From Chloranthus sessilifolius (lineage: Eukaryota > Streptophyta > Magnoliopsida > Chloranthales > Chloranthaceae): a DNA stretch of 64,000 nt. Shown in pieces: positions 34,129 through 43,870 of this stretch (position 1 is its first letter; the number at the start of each line of letters is the position of its first letter). The notes beneath the pieces are model-generated. The model searched no databases. It saw only the letters and a list, made by a program, of their open reading frames with translations, and was not told where the DNA came from. Both the position numbers and the translations under genes were made by a program. Location of the stretch: the NCBI GenBank assembly GCA_021018995.1, contig CM037590.1, forward strand, positions 38,132,287 through 38,196,286, in the 5' to 3' direction.

Positions 34129-34820
34129 ATCTCCTCGACTTTGAAAAAGTTCAACCTCGAACTTTGGCCGTTATCAGTAAGCGTTATGAAGTATGCTTGT
34201 TTCTCATGGATCTCGAACTTTTGAATGGTCTCGGACTCGGTAGGGACTATCACAGATGCCTGTGCTTCAATAATTGTCGGTTCGGTAGGACCTATCATGG
34301 TTTCTTGGATTTCAACAATCGTGGGCTCTTCGACGATTTCTAGATCTACCATGGTCTCAGCAACTAGCATGGACTCTTCAACCGGATGTTGTTCCGGCAC
34401 AAGATCAAGGTGGATAACTGGATCTGCGTGAACAACGGGCGCCATCGGTTCTTCCCTAGGCATGGAAGTACTTTGATGTACTATCGTTTCGTTATCTACC
34501 ACCGATACAAGTACAACCACGGGTTCGGGTAGAGGAACTTCAACTCGTAGAGATTTTCTCACCGGTACGGCTATGGGGACGAAATCTCTCGCCTCTGATC
34601 TTAAAGCGTAAATCACGTCTAGTACATTTTCGGATAGATTGTGAATAAAATCTTTGATAAATATTGCGTTGATATTCTCACGCCATTCAACCACGATCCG
34701 ACGCGATCTTAGTAACTCGCAATAGACGCTATTAAGAAGCGCCTTATGCTTGAATATGGAACCGTGCTGCTCAGATGATATACCTTTCTCTTCGGGCCAA
34801 AGTTTTGCTACCCTCGCCAT
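34092..34820 (-). CDS. Unknown ORF of the non-autonomous LTR element
   Basis: An uninterrupted minus-strand frame from ATG at 34820 (MARVAKLWPEEKG) to a stop at 34089-34091, about 243 codons. The last ~12 codons lie inside the 3' LTR. Residues 1-100 are mixed basic/hydrophobic and probably helical; about 100-205 is Pro/Glu/Val-rich and contains two related units (EIQETMIGPTEP and EAQASVIVPTES); the C-terminus ends SFACSNCG. The same frame continues upstream to MDWRIMSQDP (about 34940) but is cut by a single TGA at 34848-34850, so the original protein was probably ~280 residues. No retroviral domain was recognised. Function unknown. Confidence 0.5.
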
Positions 34821-34958
34821 TGTTTGGCGCACGATTGGAATGTTCCATCATTTCACGAACGCTCTCATGGAAACCATGTAATCATTCAAATCACAAAGGG
34901 CTTCGAGAACTGGGTCTTGACTCATGATTCGCCAATCCATTCCTCGAAGATTCGAACC

Positions 34959-34970
34959 GCTCTGATACCA
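34959..34970 (-). other. Primer binding site of non-autonomous element
   Basis: TGGTATCAGAGC on the minus strand, a perfect initiator-Met tRNA complement, three bases inside the 5' LTR. Confidence 0.9.
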
Positions 34971-34973
34971 AAT

Positions 34974-35636
34974 TGACGTGGGACGAGGTCGCACGCTAAC
35001 CCTAAAATAGCAAAATCCTGTGTGGAAGGGGTTTAGGGTCTTAAACCTTTCATTAAGATAAAATAAAAAAGAAAATAAGATAGGAGATCTCCGGAATCGC
35101 TCTAAAGAGGCTTGTCGGCTTCGCTCCAACGGGTTTCCAAGGCTTTCCACCAAGGCTGTATGTCGGCCTCACACCAAGTCGTACGAGAAACGATTGCTCA
35201 CTCAGATTTTGAAAGAATCACTCCTTCGATCGAAAACTCACCTCAAGTTTTTTTAGGGTTTGCACAAAAGCAAGCTCTCAAATTTTCATTATTCAAAACT
35301 GTCTATTGCAAAGCTATAAAGACCTTTATATAGTAGGCCATTAAACAATAGAAAACGCTAAAAACAATTAAATAAGAAAAGATAAATTTAACCCTGAAAC
35401 TTAAATTCGAAATTAAAATTAAAACTACTCTGCACGATTTCGATAGATCGAAATTTACACTCGATCATCGAATTACAATTTCGATCGATCGAAATCGTCG
35501 ATCGATCGACTGAGATAGCCGTGAATCATTGCTTCAGGGCCGTTTGAAAGCCCATTCATGGGTCCACTTCTTCCTTACTGATTTTCTTCGATTGGCTCGG
35601 CCACGATCCGAACATGCGGATCTAAATTCCCCATCA
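34974..35636 (-). repeat. 5' LTR of non-autonomous element (663 bp)
   Basis: Plus-strand ends TGACGTGGGACG and TTCCCCATCA. The palindrome array (about 35435-35512) is roughly 45 bp shorter than in the 3' LTR. The rest aligns base for base with scattered substitutions. Confidence 0.9.
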
Positions 35637-36140
35637 TTAGGCCTCATAGCTTTTGCTCTCTTGATACTTGCTTGTTCTTATTGGAGGCTTTCTGGGTTCC
35701 GAAGGAGTTAAGAAAATGGAGATAGAGATGTAGAGAGCAACGAAGAGAAATCTGGGGATTTTATCAAATTTCGAGGAGAAATTAGTGGTGATTATGGCCG
35801 GAGATGTGAAGCCGACGTTTTTGGCCACACCCAGTTCAAGCAGGGCTTCTTCCTTTGGAGATAAAAGTCATACAGAAGGAGAGAAAAGAAAAAAAAGAAT
35901 TCTGCGCTTTGTGTCTCTTGTTCTCCTCTTTTAACTTTTATACCCAGGTGCAACCACTAGGGTAACTTGGGTATTTTGAAAAAAAAGAATAATTATTAGT
36001 ATTTTTCACTTATCTGGTGCAATCACATGGATTTCGTATGCAATTAATTCCGCCCTATATTTATTTACAAAATAGATTGGGATTCACCTTAAACATTTTC
36101 CAATATTCACATTAGAAAATATTGATATATTTTTTCACAG

Positions 36141-36464
36141 GATCTCATTGGACAAACAATGGCGAGAGAAAAGTTTTATGTTGTTTTCGTAGGTAGAAGA
36201 CCTGGTATCTATAGTAATTGGGAAGATTGCTATAAACAAGTAATTGGATATAAAGGAGCATGTCATTATTCCTTCCGTTCGCTACATCAAGCAGAAGAAC
36301 GGTTTAGGAGATTTAAGAGAGAGAATGATAAAGGCCGATATTTTCTTACTAAGTCGATATGTGGGACGTGCACGAAGCTCATGGTGTTGCTCTTTTTATA
36401 TTTTCTATTAGCTTATGTATTTTTCTTTGAGACCAACTCTGCTGACCGCATGCACAGAGATTAG
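36141..36464 (+). CDS. RNase H1 hybrid-binding-domain exon, copy A
   Basis: It follows a good acceptor ('ttttttcacag', AG at 36139-36140) and reads DLIGQT then MAREKFYVVFVGRRPGIY, with YSNWEDCYKQVIGYKGA and YSFRSL.QAEERF. This matches the RNase H1 N-terminal / Cauli_VI domain (YYAV..GR.PGIY..W..C..QV.G..GA...SF....A), which binds RNA-DNA hybrids. An in-frame ATG is at 36159, but the frame is open from the acceptor, so this is likely an internal exon. At the site of copy B's donor, GT is AT (36357-36358); the frame then runs through a hydrophobic stretch to a stop at 36464. No catalytic RNase H domain was found. Gene or pseudogene is undecided. Confidence 0.6.
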   Translation, partial: DLIGQTMAREKFYVVFVGRRPGIYSNWEDCYKQVIGYKGACHYSFRSLHQAEERFRRFKRENDKGRYFLTKSICGTCTKLMVLLFLYFLLAYVFFFETNSADRMHRD

Positions 36465-37411
36465 GACCATGACAGCACTTTTTGGCCACATGGCACACAT
36501 CTTTGGTCAGTCCAATCAATATAACTAGCAGCCCATTTTTGGCACATCTCAGCCAAACAATCATCCCTATAAGAGCTTTAGAACCATCCAATCGATGCAC
36601 TTTAATCTCAACCATTGAGAAAATATGTATGATCGTCCATTTAGAGTGCATAGATAGGACAGTTCAGATCCTCTAATAAGTGTGATCTTTGGGTCAACGA
36701 TAGGTTCTAATATGTGCTAGCACCGTGATGAATTGGATTGCTAAAATTATATGCCACTTGGCCACAAATCGGGGGTGGTCACGCCACAGTTCGTAAAGAG
36801 GTGGTCATTTGCCTTGTATCCTTTTTGTTTTTTCTGAACATATGTATTTTTAAGAAAGTAATGTATGATGCTTTAATCATTAGTTAGCTTCATCTTACTC
36901 TTATGAAATGCAGATATGGTTGGGTGAATTTCTTAATTATCTGTTGTTGATCTCTTTTTTGGGATTTTGAGGGATTTGGGTAATGGGTTTGGTTCAATTT
37001 TGTGTTTCTTTGAATGCAATGTTGCAATATCTAGTGCTGTTATTTCTCAGGCACACAGATACTGTCTTTCTAAGATTTTACAGAAATATTCTTATTTATT
37101 GTCGTTTTCTTTCATCACCATCCAATTCTTCTCCTCGTTCATGATATCTTGAGTCTCATTGCAATGGTCCTTTGCAATCACAATCACGTCTCACTGACCA
37201 AATTAAGGATTCCTTGATTGGAAATGTGACTTGTCTAGTTTTCCCAAAAGGTTTGCTAGTCATATGAACCATTTTGAAAGGGTTTACTACTCTTCTGTGT
37301 ATTACCTAAATCGCAAGCCAATGTGATTTTCGATAGCTAAGATCATCATTTGGTTGCAAGCGTCCCTCTTTCAGAGTTCATATATGGTTGCTGACCTGTT
37401 CCCTCTCAAGA

Positions 37412-37552
37412 GTTAACGGGTCATTGATTCCGTACGGGTGGCACAAATTTTCATCAAATAGTCCTACTCCGTGCCAAGATGAAGCTATGGTCTGGGATGT
37501 AACCAGCTTTATATGGCCGACATTTGAACAGCAAGAGAAAGAGGAAAGCTGA
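37412..37552 (+). other. Conserved 46-codon block ending in TGA (copy A)
   Basis: The frame reads VNGSLIPYGWHKFSSNSPTP, then CQDEAMVWDVTSF and IWPTFEQQEKEES-stop. It recurs in copy C (ending at 59764) with the frame intact, and in degenerate form in copy B (54490-54610, early TAG) and in the internal repeat of C (60990-61130, frameshifted). It could be a last coding exon of the gene that owns the RNase H1-like exon. No splice acceptor is convincing and the family is unknown. Confidence 0.35.
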
Positions 37553-39846
37553 ATTCAGTTGGTCAAATAGCAAAGGAACGACGCTTACCTCTTTATGAAG
37601 TTGCATGAGTTGCTTTCAAACTCACATTTTGGCAAAGGCATCACTGAGTTTATGAAGAGCCTTTTATTCCATTAATTGTATAAGAAGTTAGTATCTGCAG
37701 ATGCCAAGGGCCCAAGGCACTTGTAAATCGGGAAAGTCAGCTTTTGCCAGGAATCAGGGGCTAAAAGTTCGTTCAAAAGTTTGGTAATATAGTGATGTTT
37801 GTGAGAAGTTGAAATTTGTGAACTGAAAATTCATTCAAAAGCCAGCGTAATGAAGAACCATTTTACAGGTATGCTGATTTATGTCTCCAATGGGTGGCAC
37901 TTCAGAGGTGCAAGTCAAGAATAGAGATCCTATGGCATTTGCCGCTCTCAATCTCAACCAACTGATTGTTGTGTTTGATCAGTTATTCCTACACCATTAT
38001 AGATTATGAACTTCTAAATCATCTCTCAAACTGGTAAGATTTTAGGTTTTTTTTTTTTAATTATTATTAAGAATTGAGTTTTGCTTGGGAGTATCATATG
38101 AAATTAATTAAAATTATGAGTTGGTATTAGGTACCCGACTCAACTGCCAACCTTGGCACTTTGGGTAAATCTCTCTCTGATAACCTTAGAGCATATAAAG
38201 ATAATTTTGAGCGCCAGATCAGTGAACGGTCAAAATTTTGCTTTCATTGACTTGCATGTGTGTGCCTGATAACTGGGTACTTCCCAGGGATTGAGAGAAA
38301 TATTTGTATTGTTTGTAGGTAAGAAATGGTTAGCTTTAGCCACTAGCAATGGGTGGCACTTCAGAGGTACAAGAATAGTGATGCTATGGCGTTTGCCACT
38401 ATGGTAAATCATCAACTTCCAAAGTCATCAAACTGCTAAGAATTTAGTTAATTCTGCCAACTTTTTTACTAAATTATGATAAGAAATTGAACTTTTGCTT
38501 GGGCATACTCTCAGGTTAATTAGTTTTTGGCACACATCTCAACAAGTGATCTGAGATCCAGTTGCGTTTACATGGCCTTTTTGGAATGTGTGCCACTTAG
38601 AATCAACAATTGAGTTGTCTGATGGTACGCTCATGATCAAGTTATAAAATATTGGGACAAAAGTGTTCTTCATTGTCTGATTCGAAGCAATTAATGATTT
38701 TTGGCGGGAGTGCTCTAGATTTTCAGGGGGGGGCGCGATTACATTCTAAAGCCAAGGCTATTTAACAGGGAACATTCATATCCTTGTATGTGACCGTTAA
38801 TTTGAGTTGAGCTGACAGGCTCATAGTTTTGATGATCAATAACGAACCCAACATACATTTCACTTGTATACAAATAGTGTGGGTATGACTACCCAAATCA
38901 ATGTCAGGTGCTAAACATCTATGACTAACCCAAACAACATTCTATGAATCAAACCTATGAGAGGATTGGGACAATCCGATCAATACAATTTAATATCAAC
39001 ACTTAAAAAAAGGTGCATTTATTCATTTTAGAATGCACAAATCGATGTCGAGTCAGCACGACATAAATCCCTAGGGTGGCCTCAAGGGGGAGATGATTTG
39101 AAAGTATATCTCCTATGTTTGGAGGTAGGTACTTGACTAGCTCGTCTAACCTCTTGAGGTTAAAAAGGAAAAATAAATATTATCAACGGGTTGGGTCAAC
39201 TCGATACCTAACCCAGATTTTTTACAAGGAGAAGAAGCGGGCCACTCTAAGCTCGGCAAAGCCCAGAGTTCCAAGAAAGAAGGCCGCAATTGGGCACAAA
39301 ACTGGGCTTGTTGGGTTAGGTCGGGCATGAGGCATCTGACCTGACTTTCGGGTCGGATTGGATCAACTAAAAGGTTAGGTCGGACAAATATCGGGTCAGG
39401 TCGACTTGACCTGGCCTGATATTTAATATAAAATCATGAAAAAAATATGGTGGTTTTTTCTCTTGTCAGGTCAGGTTAGATATATGCCATTTTTCCTCTG
39501 GGCAGCCAAAATTTTGGCCCAACTCAATTCAATCCGACCTGTTTGATAATGTCTTCATATAGATTGGATTCAGCCCAAAGAATGCATAAAAAAAATGAAA
39601 TCATGTAATTAAGAGGTTATGAGAATATGAAAAATAAACATATTTAGATAAGCTCGTGAAAATCATCGTTTGACACTCTTTTATCTCTTAAACATTCAGT
39701 GCAAATAGTTTTTAATGCAAGCTTCGAATAGATGTGTTCTATACAAAGGGACCTTAAATCATGTCCTACCAAAATGTTGCCACGTCTCTCTCTCACATGA
39801 ACAAATGTATTGTTTTACCAGAATCATGTCAAATATATTTAGGATT

Positions 39847-39849
<3 letters not shown>

Positions 39850-39921
<72 letters not shown>

Positions 39922-40065
39922 AGATCTCTCGCTTGAGGAGATTGAGGAAGACAATTCAGATCACTCGCTTGAGTAGATCGAGGAAGACGATACAGATCAC
40001 TCGACACAGATTGCTTGATCGAGGAAGAAAATTCAGGTCACTCGACACAGATTGCTAGATCGAGT
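39850..40065. repeat. (TA)n(GA)n microsatellite and ~30 bp repeats
   Basis: (TA)n from about 39850 and (GA)n to about 39920, then four imperfect ~30-45 bp units with 'cagatcactcg' and 'gatcgaggaagac'. They lie 140-350 bp upstream of the start codon at 40205 and so probably in the promoter or 5' UTR of that gene. Frames through them are not coding. Confidence 0.85.
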
Positions 40066-40204
40066 AACTGAAGCGACTGCGTGCCTTTGGTGTATGATTT
40101 CAGACAAAGATTTTATCTCGGGTGTGCAGGAAGAAATTGGATTGATGATGGTTTGTTCAATACGTTTCTGATGTTTTGTTCAATACGTTTCTGATGTTTT
40201 GTTC

Positions 40205-42097
40205 ATGGCGTCCACGTTGTTGTCATTGGTGCGGAATTTGTGGCCGTTTTCTCTATACAAAACTGATGACTTGAAAGTTTCCAAGAGATTGGTTCACGGT
40301 TTGTCGATCCCTGAACATACGAAGCAATTCGTGTTCGCCATCCGTGAACCGGATTCTCAATCGGTTGTGTACCTACTAGCTGTGCAGAACCTATCCGAAC
40401 GATCTGCTGCTGATGCAGAGCACCTTATTAAGGAGCTTCGCCCTGATGCCGTTGTGGCTCAAATTGCTCCATCGGCATTGGTCGAAATTGAAGCTGAGGA
40501 GAATGAGTCTCGAGATGATGGATCGAATTCTGTACCTACTTCCTCCTTCGGAGTGGTTAAAGAGTGTTTTATGAATAAGATTGACCAAAAACAATATGAG
40601 AACTTGGCAGGTAGTCAGGTTTTGCGGGAGATATTTGGGATTGGGTTTCATGGGCACTTCTTGGCTGCAAAAAAGGCTGCAGAGGAGGTTGACACTCCTT
40701 TCTTGGTACTCGAATCTCCATTTCTGAAATCTAGTGGTGGAGACTGCGTTGAAGAAGGTGAAGATTTGGGTAAAGAAGATGTATATTCACTTTTACTGCT
40801 GAGTGGTTTACTTCCTGCGACAGCGACTTCGGTTATTTCTACCAATTCAAGGAGGTTTTGCCTCAGTGATGATCTACAGAGCCATATGGTGAAATCGTTA
40901 TCCTCGTCACTATCTTCATCAATGTCAAGACCAAGTTCTTCGGATTCTATTCAGGTTATGGAAGGGGGAGGAGGAGAATACGAGCCGAGATGCAACTTCC
41001 AGCCTCCTCCTTTTGCCCAATCCATTTACTCGTTACTGATGGATCTACATGACATATTTAACAATCTTCCGGCTATTGGAAAAGCTCTTGCTTATGCCCA
41101 AAAGATTCTTGTTGATGTCGACAAAGGAGAAACTGTAGATTCCCATCTTCTATCTGAAGTCTACAACTTCCGAATTGCTGTTGAGGGGCTTAGAATTGCT
41201 TTGAATGAAGCTGCAAGGTGTCCCATCAACAAAATGGGAAATTCTCATTTGGAAAAGATTGAGTTTTCAGAGCTTCCAGCTGATGAAAAATGTCATGTTC
41301 TTTTCGCACAGGCCCTAAGGAATCAGAGCAAGAATTTCAAATCCGTGGTAGCTATTGTTGATGCAAGTAGTTTAGCTGGTCTTAGAAAACATTGGAACAC
41401 TCCGGTGCCAATAGAGATTGCAGAATTAGCCAATCAATGTTTTGTGAGATGTGGAAGTGATGGAGAAACAGCAACAGGACGGGATAAAAAGAAGCTATTA
41501 GCTGATAAACCTGTTGTAGCAGTTGGTGCGGGGGCAATGGCAGTTTTAGGTGCTTCATCACTTTCAAAAGCCGTTCCAGCATCAAGCTTTATGAAGCTAA
41601 TACCTGCCTCGCTTAAATTTGGTTTAACTCAGACCCAAAGATCAGCCGCAGTTGTACTGAGTAAAATTTTCGGCCCATCAAAGTTGGTAGCTCCTAGCAT
41701 TGCTAGTTCTGCAGCCAAAACTTCTGCCATGAAAGTGACGGTTTCTACTGAGAAAATACATGCCGTAACTCATAGCGTGATAGCCTCAGCTGAACGGACC
41801 AGTTTTTTAGCCGTGAGGACAGCCTTTTATGAGATAATGAGGAAGAGAAAGAGTCGGGTAGCTGGGCCTATGCCATGGGCCACCTTTGGCTGTAGTATTG
41901 CAACTTGTACAGGACTACTGGTTTATGGAGATGGAATTGAGCGTGCTGCCAAGTCCATTCCGGCTGCTTCCACAATTGCTTGTTTAGGTCGCGGACTCAG
42001 AAGTTTGCACCAGGCATCTCAGGCAGTGAGGAAGACAGATAGCACAAAGATACATGAAACAATACAGTCATTAATGTATAGTTTGAAGAAAATATAA
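40205..42097 (+). CDS. TraB-domain-like membrane protein
   Basis: A single open exon of 630 codons, ATG at 40205 to TAA at 42095. It is the only long undamaged frame in the window, and its codon use is clearly unlike the repeats around it. Residues ~42-90 (FVFAIREPDSQSVVYLLAVQ, then SERSAADAEHLIKELRPDAV) resemble the first strand-helix of TraB/PrgY-type domains, where a V..E.LI...RPD.V pattern follows a 'hLlG..H.S' strand. Residues ~140-172 (LREIFGIGFHGHFLAAKKAA) fit the later E..A...A helix. Residues ~215-235 are Ser-rich. Two hydrophobic segments near 436-465 (PVVAVGAGAMAVLG) and 555-578 (PWATFGCSIATCTGLLVYG) suggest membrane anchoring, with a basic KRKSR just before the second. The biochemical role is unknown; plant TraB-like proteins include organelle outer-membrane proteins. 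The His of the classical TraB motif is not evident. Confidence 0.8.
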   Translation: MASTLLSLVRNLWPFSLYKTDDLKVSKRLVHGLSIPEHTKQFVFAIREPDSQSVVYLLAVQNLSERSAADAEHLIKELRPDAVVAQIAPSALVEIEAEENESRDDGSNSVPTSSFGVVKECFMNKIDQKQYENLAGSQVLREIFGIGFHGHFLAAKKAAEEVDTPFLVLESPFLKSSGGDCVEEGEDLGKEDVYSLLLLSGLLPATATSVISTNSRRFCLSDDLQSHMVKSLSSSLSSSMSRPSSSDSIQVMEGGGGEYEPRCNFQPPPFAQSIYSLLMDLHDIFNNLPAIGKALAYAQKILVDVDKGETVDSHLLSEVYNFRIAVEGLRIALNEAARCPINKMGNSHLEKIEFSELPADEKCHVLFAQALRNQSKNFKSVVAIVDASSLAGLRKHWNTPVPIEIAELANQCFVRCGSDGETATGRDKKKLLADKPVVAVGAGAMAVLGASSLSKAVPASSFMKLIPASLKFGLTQTQRSAAVVLSKIFGPSKLVAPSIASSAAKTSAMKVTVSTEKIHAVTHSVIASAERTSFLAVRTAFYEIMRKRKSRVAGPMPWATFGCSIATCTGLLVYGDGIERAAKSIPAASTIACLGRGLRSLHQASQAVRKTDSTKIHETIQSLMYSLKKI

Positions 42098-42885
42098 ATC
42101 CAATGAATAAGGTTGGGTCTTCTGTTATTTGCTGTCTGTTTACTGGTTGATTCTTTTGATGGGGTTATGCCTGTACTATGAATTCAGAGATCTAATTTTA
42201 TACCTAACTTTTATGCATCAGAGATGTGACTTTTATACTCTGGGAACTAAAAAAAGCTGCTAAGCAGAGAGGCCTCGGTATCTGAAAGAAGATGATTTTA
42301 TCCTTTTTTTGGATTGGCGTTTGTTTGATACTTTTCTACTGAGTTCTGTTCCATATAGATCAGTTTGTATATGACTTCTGATTCTGGATTGATAGTTAGC
42401 AAATATTGAATGACTTAGTGTGTTATTATTTATGAACTCCCTACATGTGTCGTGAGCTTATGAAAAAGGAAAAAAAGAATCACAGCAGAGCATATTTGAC
42501 CTATTTCAATGTCAACTACTATTTCCATTGCTTGCATTTGAGTTGGTACGAGAAGCAAGGTTCTCACTTTGGCATTTCATGTCATAAAAGTACCTTGTTT
42601 ATACTCTTCCTTCCCACGCCTGCTTTGCTTCCTGTGGCGACAGTTATTCGTGTATTTTCTTTCTGTTTTGAGCTGTTTTTTTACTGATTTAAATTGCATT
42701 TTTAAATTGGAAGAGGCTCAGTTGTTTCCTTTATACAACTACCATAATAAGTCTTTCAATCTTAGTTTAAAGATCATAACTGTTCTATGTGTCATCAGCT
42801 ATCTATGATGAATTGTATAGTAAAGACTACTATGTCATCAGCTATCTATGATGGATGGGAGAGGATGGGAGAGGCCGAAACTAGA
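42098..42885 (+). other. 3' flank of the TraB-like gene
   Basis: Probable 3' UTR and downstream DNA; 'aatgaataa' at about 42101 is a possible polyadenylation motif. A ~41 bp tandem duplication of 'tgtcatcagctatctatgat' lies at about 42789-42860. Short frames at 42445-42808 show no recognisable protein. Confidence 0.45.
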
Positions 42886-42889
42886 TGGG

Positions 42890-43870
42890 CTCCCCTTCCA
42901 TTCTAACACCAGTTATCGTGCTTTTCATCCTGAATTTGAACACCAATTATTGTGCTTTCTATCCTCCATTCGAACAACAATTATCATGCTCTTTCCCATA
43001 TTACCTCATTTTCCATGAGCAAGCTCCGTAGCATCCAAGAGTTGCTTTGACGCTCCACATCTCTTCCCTAGATGCCCTGTATAAGGCCGTAGTGTTGTCT
43101 GTATACTAAAGACGAGTGATATCAGGACCACTTCTAGCTACTCTAAAACCATTGAAAATCTTTGATTGGCTACCATCTTCAAATTCTTTCGACGAGTCTG
43201 ACAAACGATATTGAAAAGGAAGGGGGACAGCAGATCCCCTTGTCTCAATCCTCAAACTCTTGAAGTAGCCTCTCATTATTCCCATTCACAATGATGGAAA
43301 ACCGAGCAAAGGAGTAGCAAGCCCTCATTCATCCACTCCACTTGTCGCCAAACTCAACCTTCCTAGCATATAATCAAAGAAATCCCAATTGACTCGATTA
43401 TAAGCCGTCTCCATGTCAACCTTCTAGATGACTTGTGCCTCCTTTGCGTTGTGCATCAAGTCATTTGGCTCGTGAGCCAAATTGTCTCACCGCAACATCC
43501 ATAGGTTTTATCCCCATAACAAACACTCCCTACAAATCTGGCAATCTCCCCCACTATGGGCTTCATTCGATTTGTTAAAAGTTTAGCAATGATATTATGT
43601 AAACTGCCCAGGAGTCACCTGTCCCCTCCATTCCATCTTTCTCAGGGATAAGAGTGCCAGACATTGAATGCATGACCATTCCAACCTGCCTTTTCCCAAA
43701 AATTCATTGAACAAGATCCCAAAAGCTTCTGAAAAACTCCGTATCCCAGGCCTTACGACTGCTTGCCCCCAAAAACTAATGCTCTGATTTCTTCCCCCTG
43801 AAAATCCCCTTTTGAGTTCCTGCTTATCCTCCTCAGATAAGGCATCTTTGTGGAAGTTATTTTTGTCTTA
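42890..43870 (-). mobile_element. LINE reverse transcriptase relic
   Basis: The minus-strand translation gives, in order from the right, RPGI-like and ANRMKPI-like segments, KVDMETAYNRVNWDFF (about 43424-43370; L1 RT motif KVD.EKAYD.V.W.FL), NGNNERLLQEF, then GLRQGDLLSPF-like residues (about 43250; LRQGDPLSP) and a YTDNT segment (about 43100) in place of YADD. Frames break repeatedly. 5' UTR, endonuclease and poly-A tail were not found, so this is an internal pol fragment of a plant L1-type element. Confidence 0.8.

Larger units (their letters stand above)
33423..35636 (-). mobile_element. Non-autonomous LTR retrotransposon with its own ORF
   Basis: A 2214 bp element in minus orientation: 5' LTR 34974-35636, interior 34129-34973, 3' LTR 33423-34128. 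The primer site (TGGTATCAGAGC on minus) lies at 34959-34970, three bases from the LTR. Flanks TGAGG (33418-33422) and TTAGG (35637-35641) match at four of five. LTR ends (TGACGGGG... / ...GTCCCGCG-CA) resemble those of the chromoviruses in this window, so their machinery may move it (inference). It has no gag zinc knuckle, protease, RT or integrase; the interior holds one ORF. It is inserted in the membrane-helix region of the GDU sequence. Confidence 0.88.
33320..35934 (+). pseudogene. GLUTAMINE DUMPER-like pseudogene, split by LTR element
   Basis: GDU proteins are small plant single-pass membrane proteins affecting amino-acid export; they have one transmembrane helix and a cytosolic VIMAG motif. 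Here the N-terminus (33320-33422) starts MRPNNGF and has VTIPHSQRHSPARY, matching MRP...V.PHS..HSP.PY. After the 2.2 kb LTR element come GLIAFALLILACSYWRLSGF (the GDU helix, from 35640), an acidic stretch, and EKLVVIMAGDVKPTFLATP (from about 35776), the VIMAG region, ending TAA at 35932-35934. A frameshift lies before FGGL, a TAA after FRRS and another frameshift before EEKLVV. The gene is dead, but family membership is unmistakable. It lies inside a TIR element, suggesting capture. Confidence 0.88.
33144..36055. mobile_element. TIR element carrying a GDU gene fragment
   Basis: It is present in copy A and absent from copy B, where 'tttttctgcaatatattta' is uninterrupted, so both edges are directly visible. 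The left end and the reverse complement of the right end align over ~45 bp, sharing ATTAATT, 'catgtgattgcacc' and 'aagtgaaa'. A short 'tata' is shared at the two edges, a possible small TSD. Without the nested LTR element it is ~690 bp and holds a GLUTAMINE DUMPER-like sequence with CT-rich 5' leader. This is a Pack-type arrangement. The transposon superfamily is not settled. Confidence 0.75.
32723..39787 (+). repeat. Segmental duplication, copy A
   Basis: It starts at 'ttaggctttctatggtcg' and runs to 'atgccacgtctct'. The first ~4.8 kb match copy B (45914-47611 plus 54430-54639), after removal of the TIR element at 33144-36055, which only copy A has. The part from about 37040 onward matches copy C (59248-63188). 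It carries the RNase H1-like exon (36141-36464) and a conserved 46-codon block (37412-37552). Confidence 0.85.

Noticed and set aside
39759..40058. Open frames through the TA/GA microsatellite
   Set aside because: Produced by dinucleotide repeats; no start context or similarity.
40199..40204. Upstream start for the TraB-like gene at a TTG
   Set aside because: Plant initiation uses ATG; the first in-frame ATG is at 40205.
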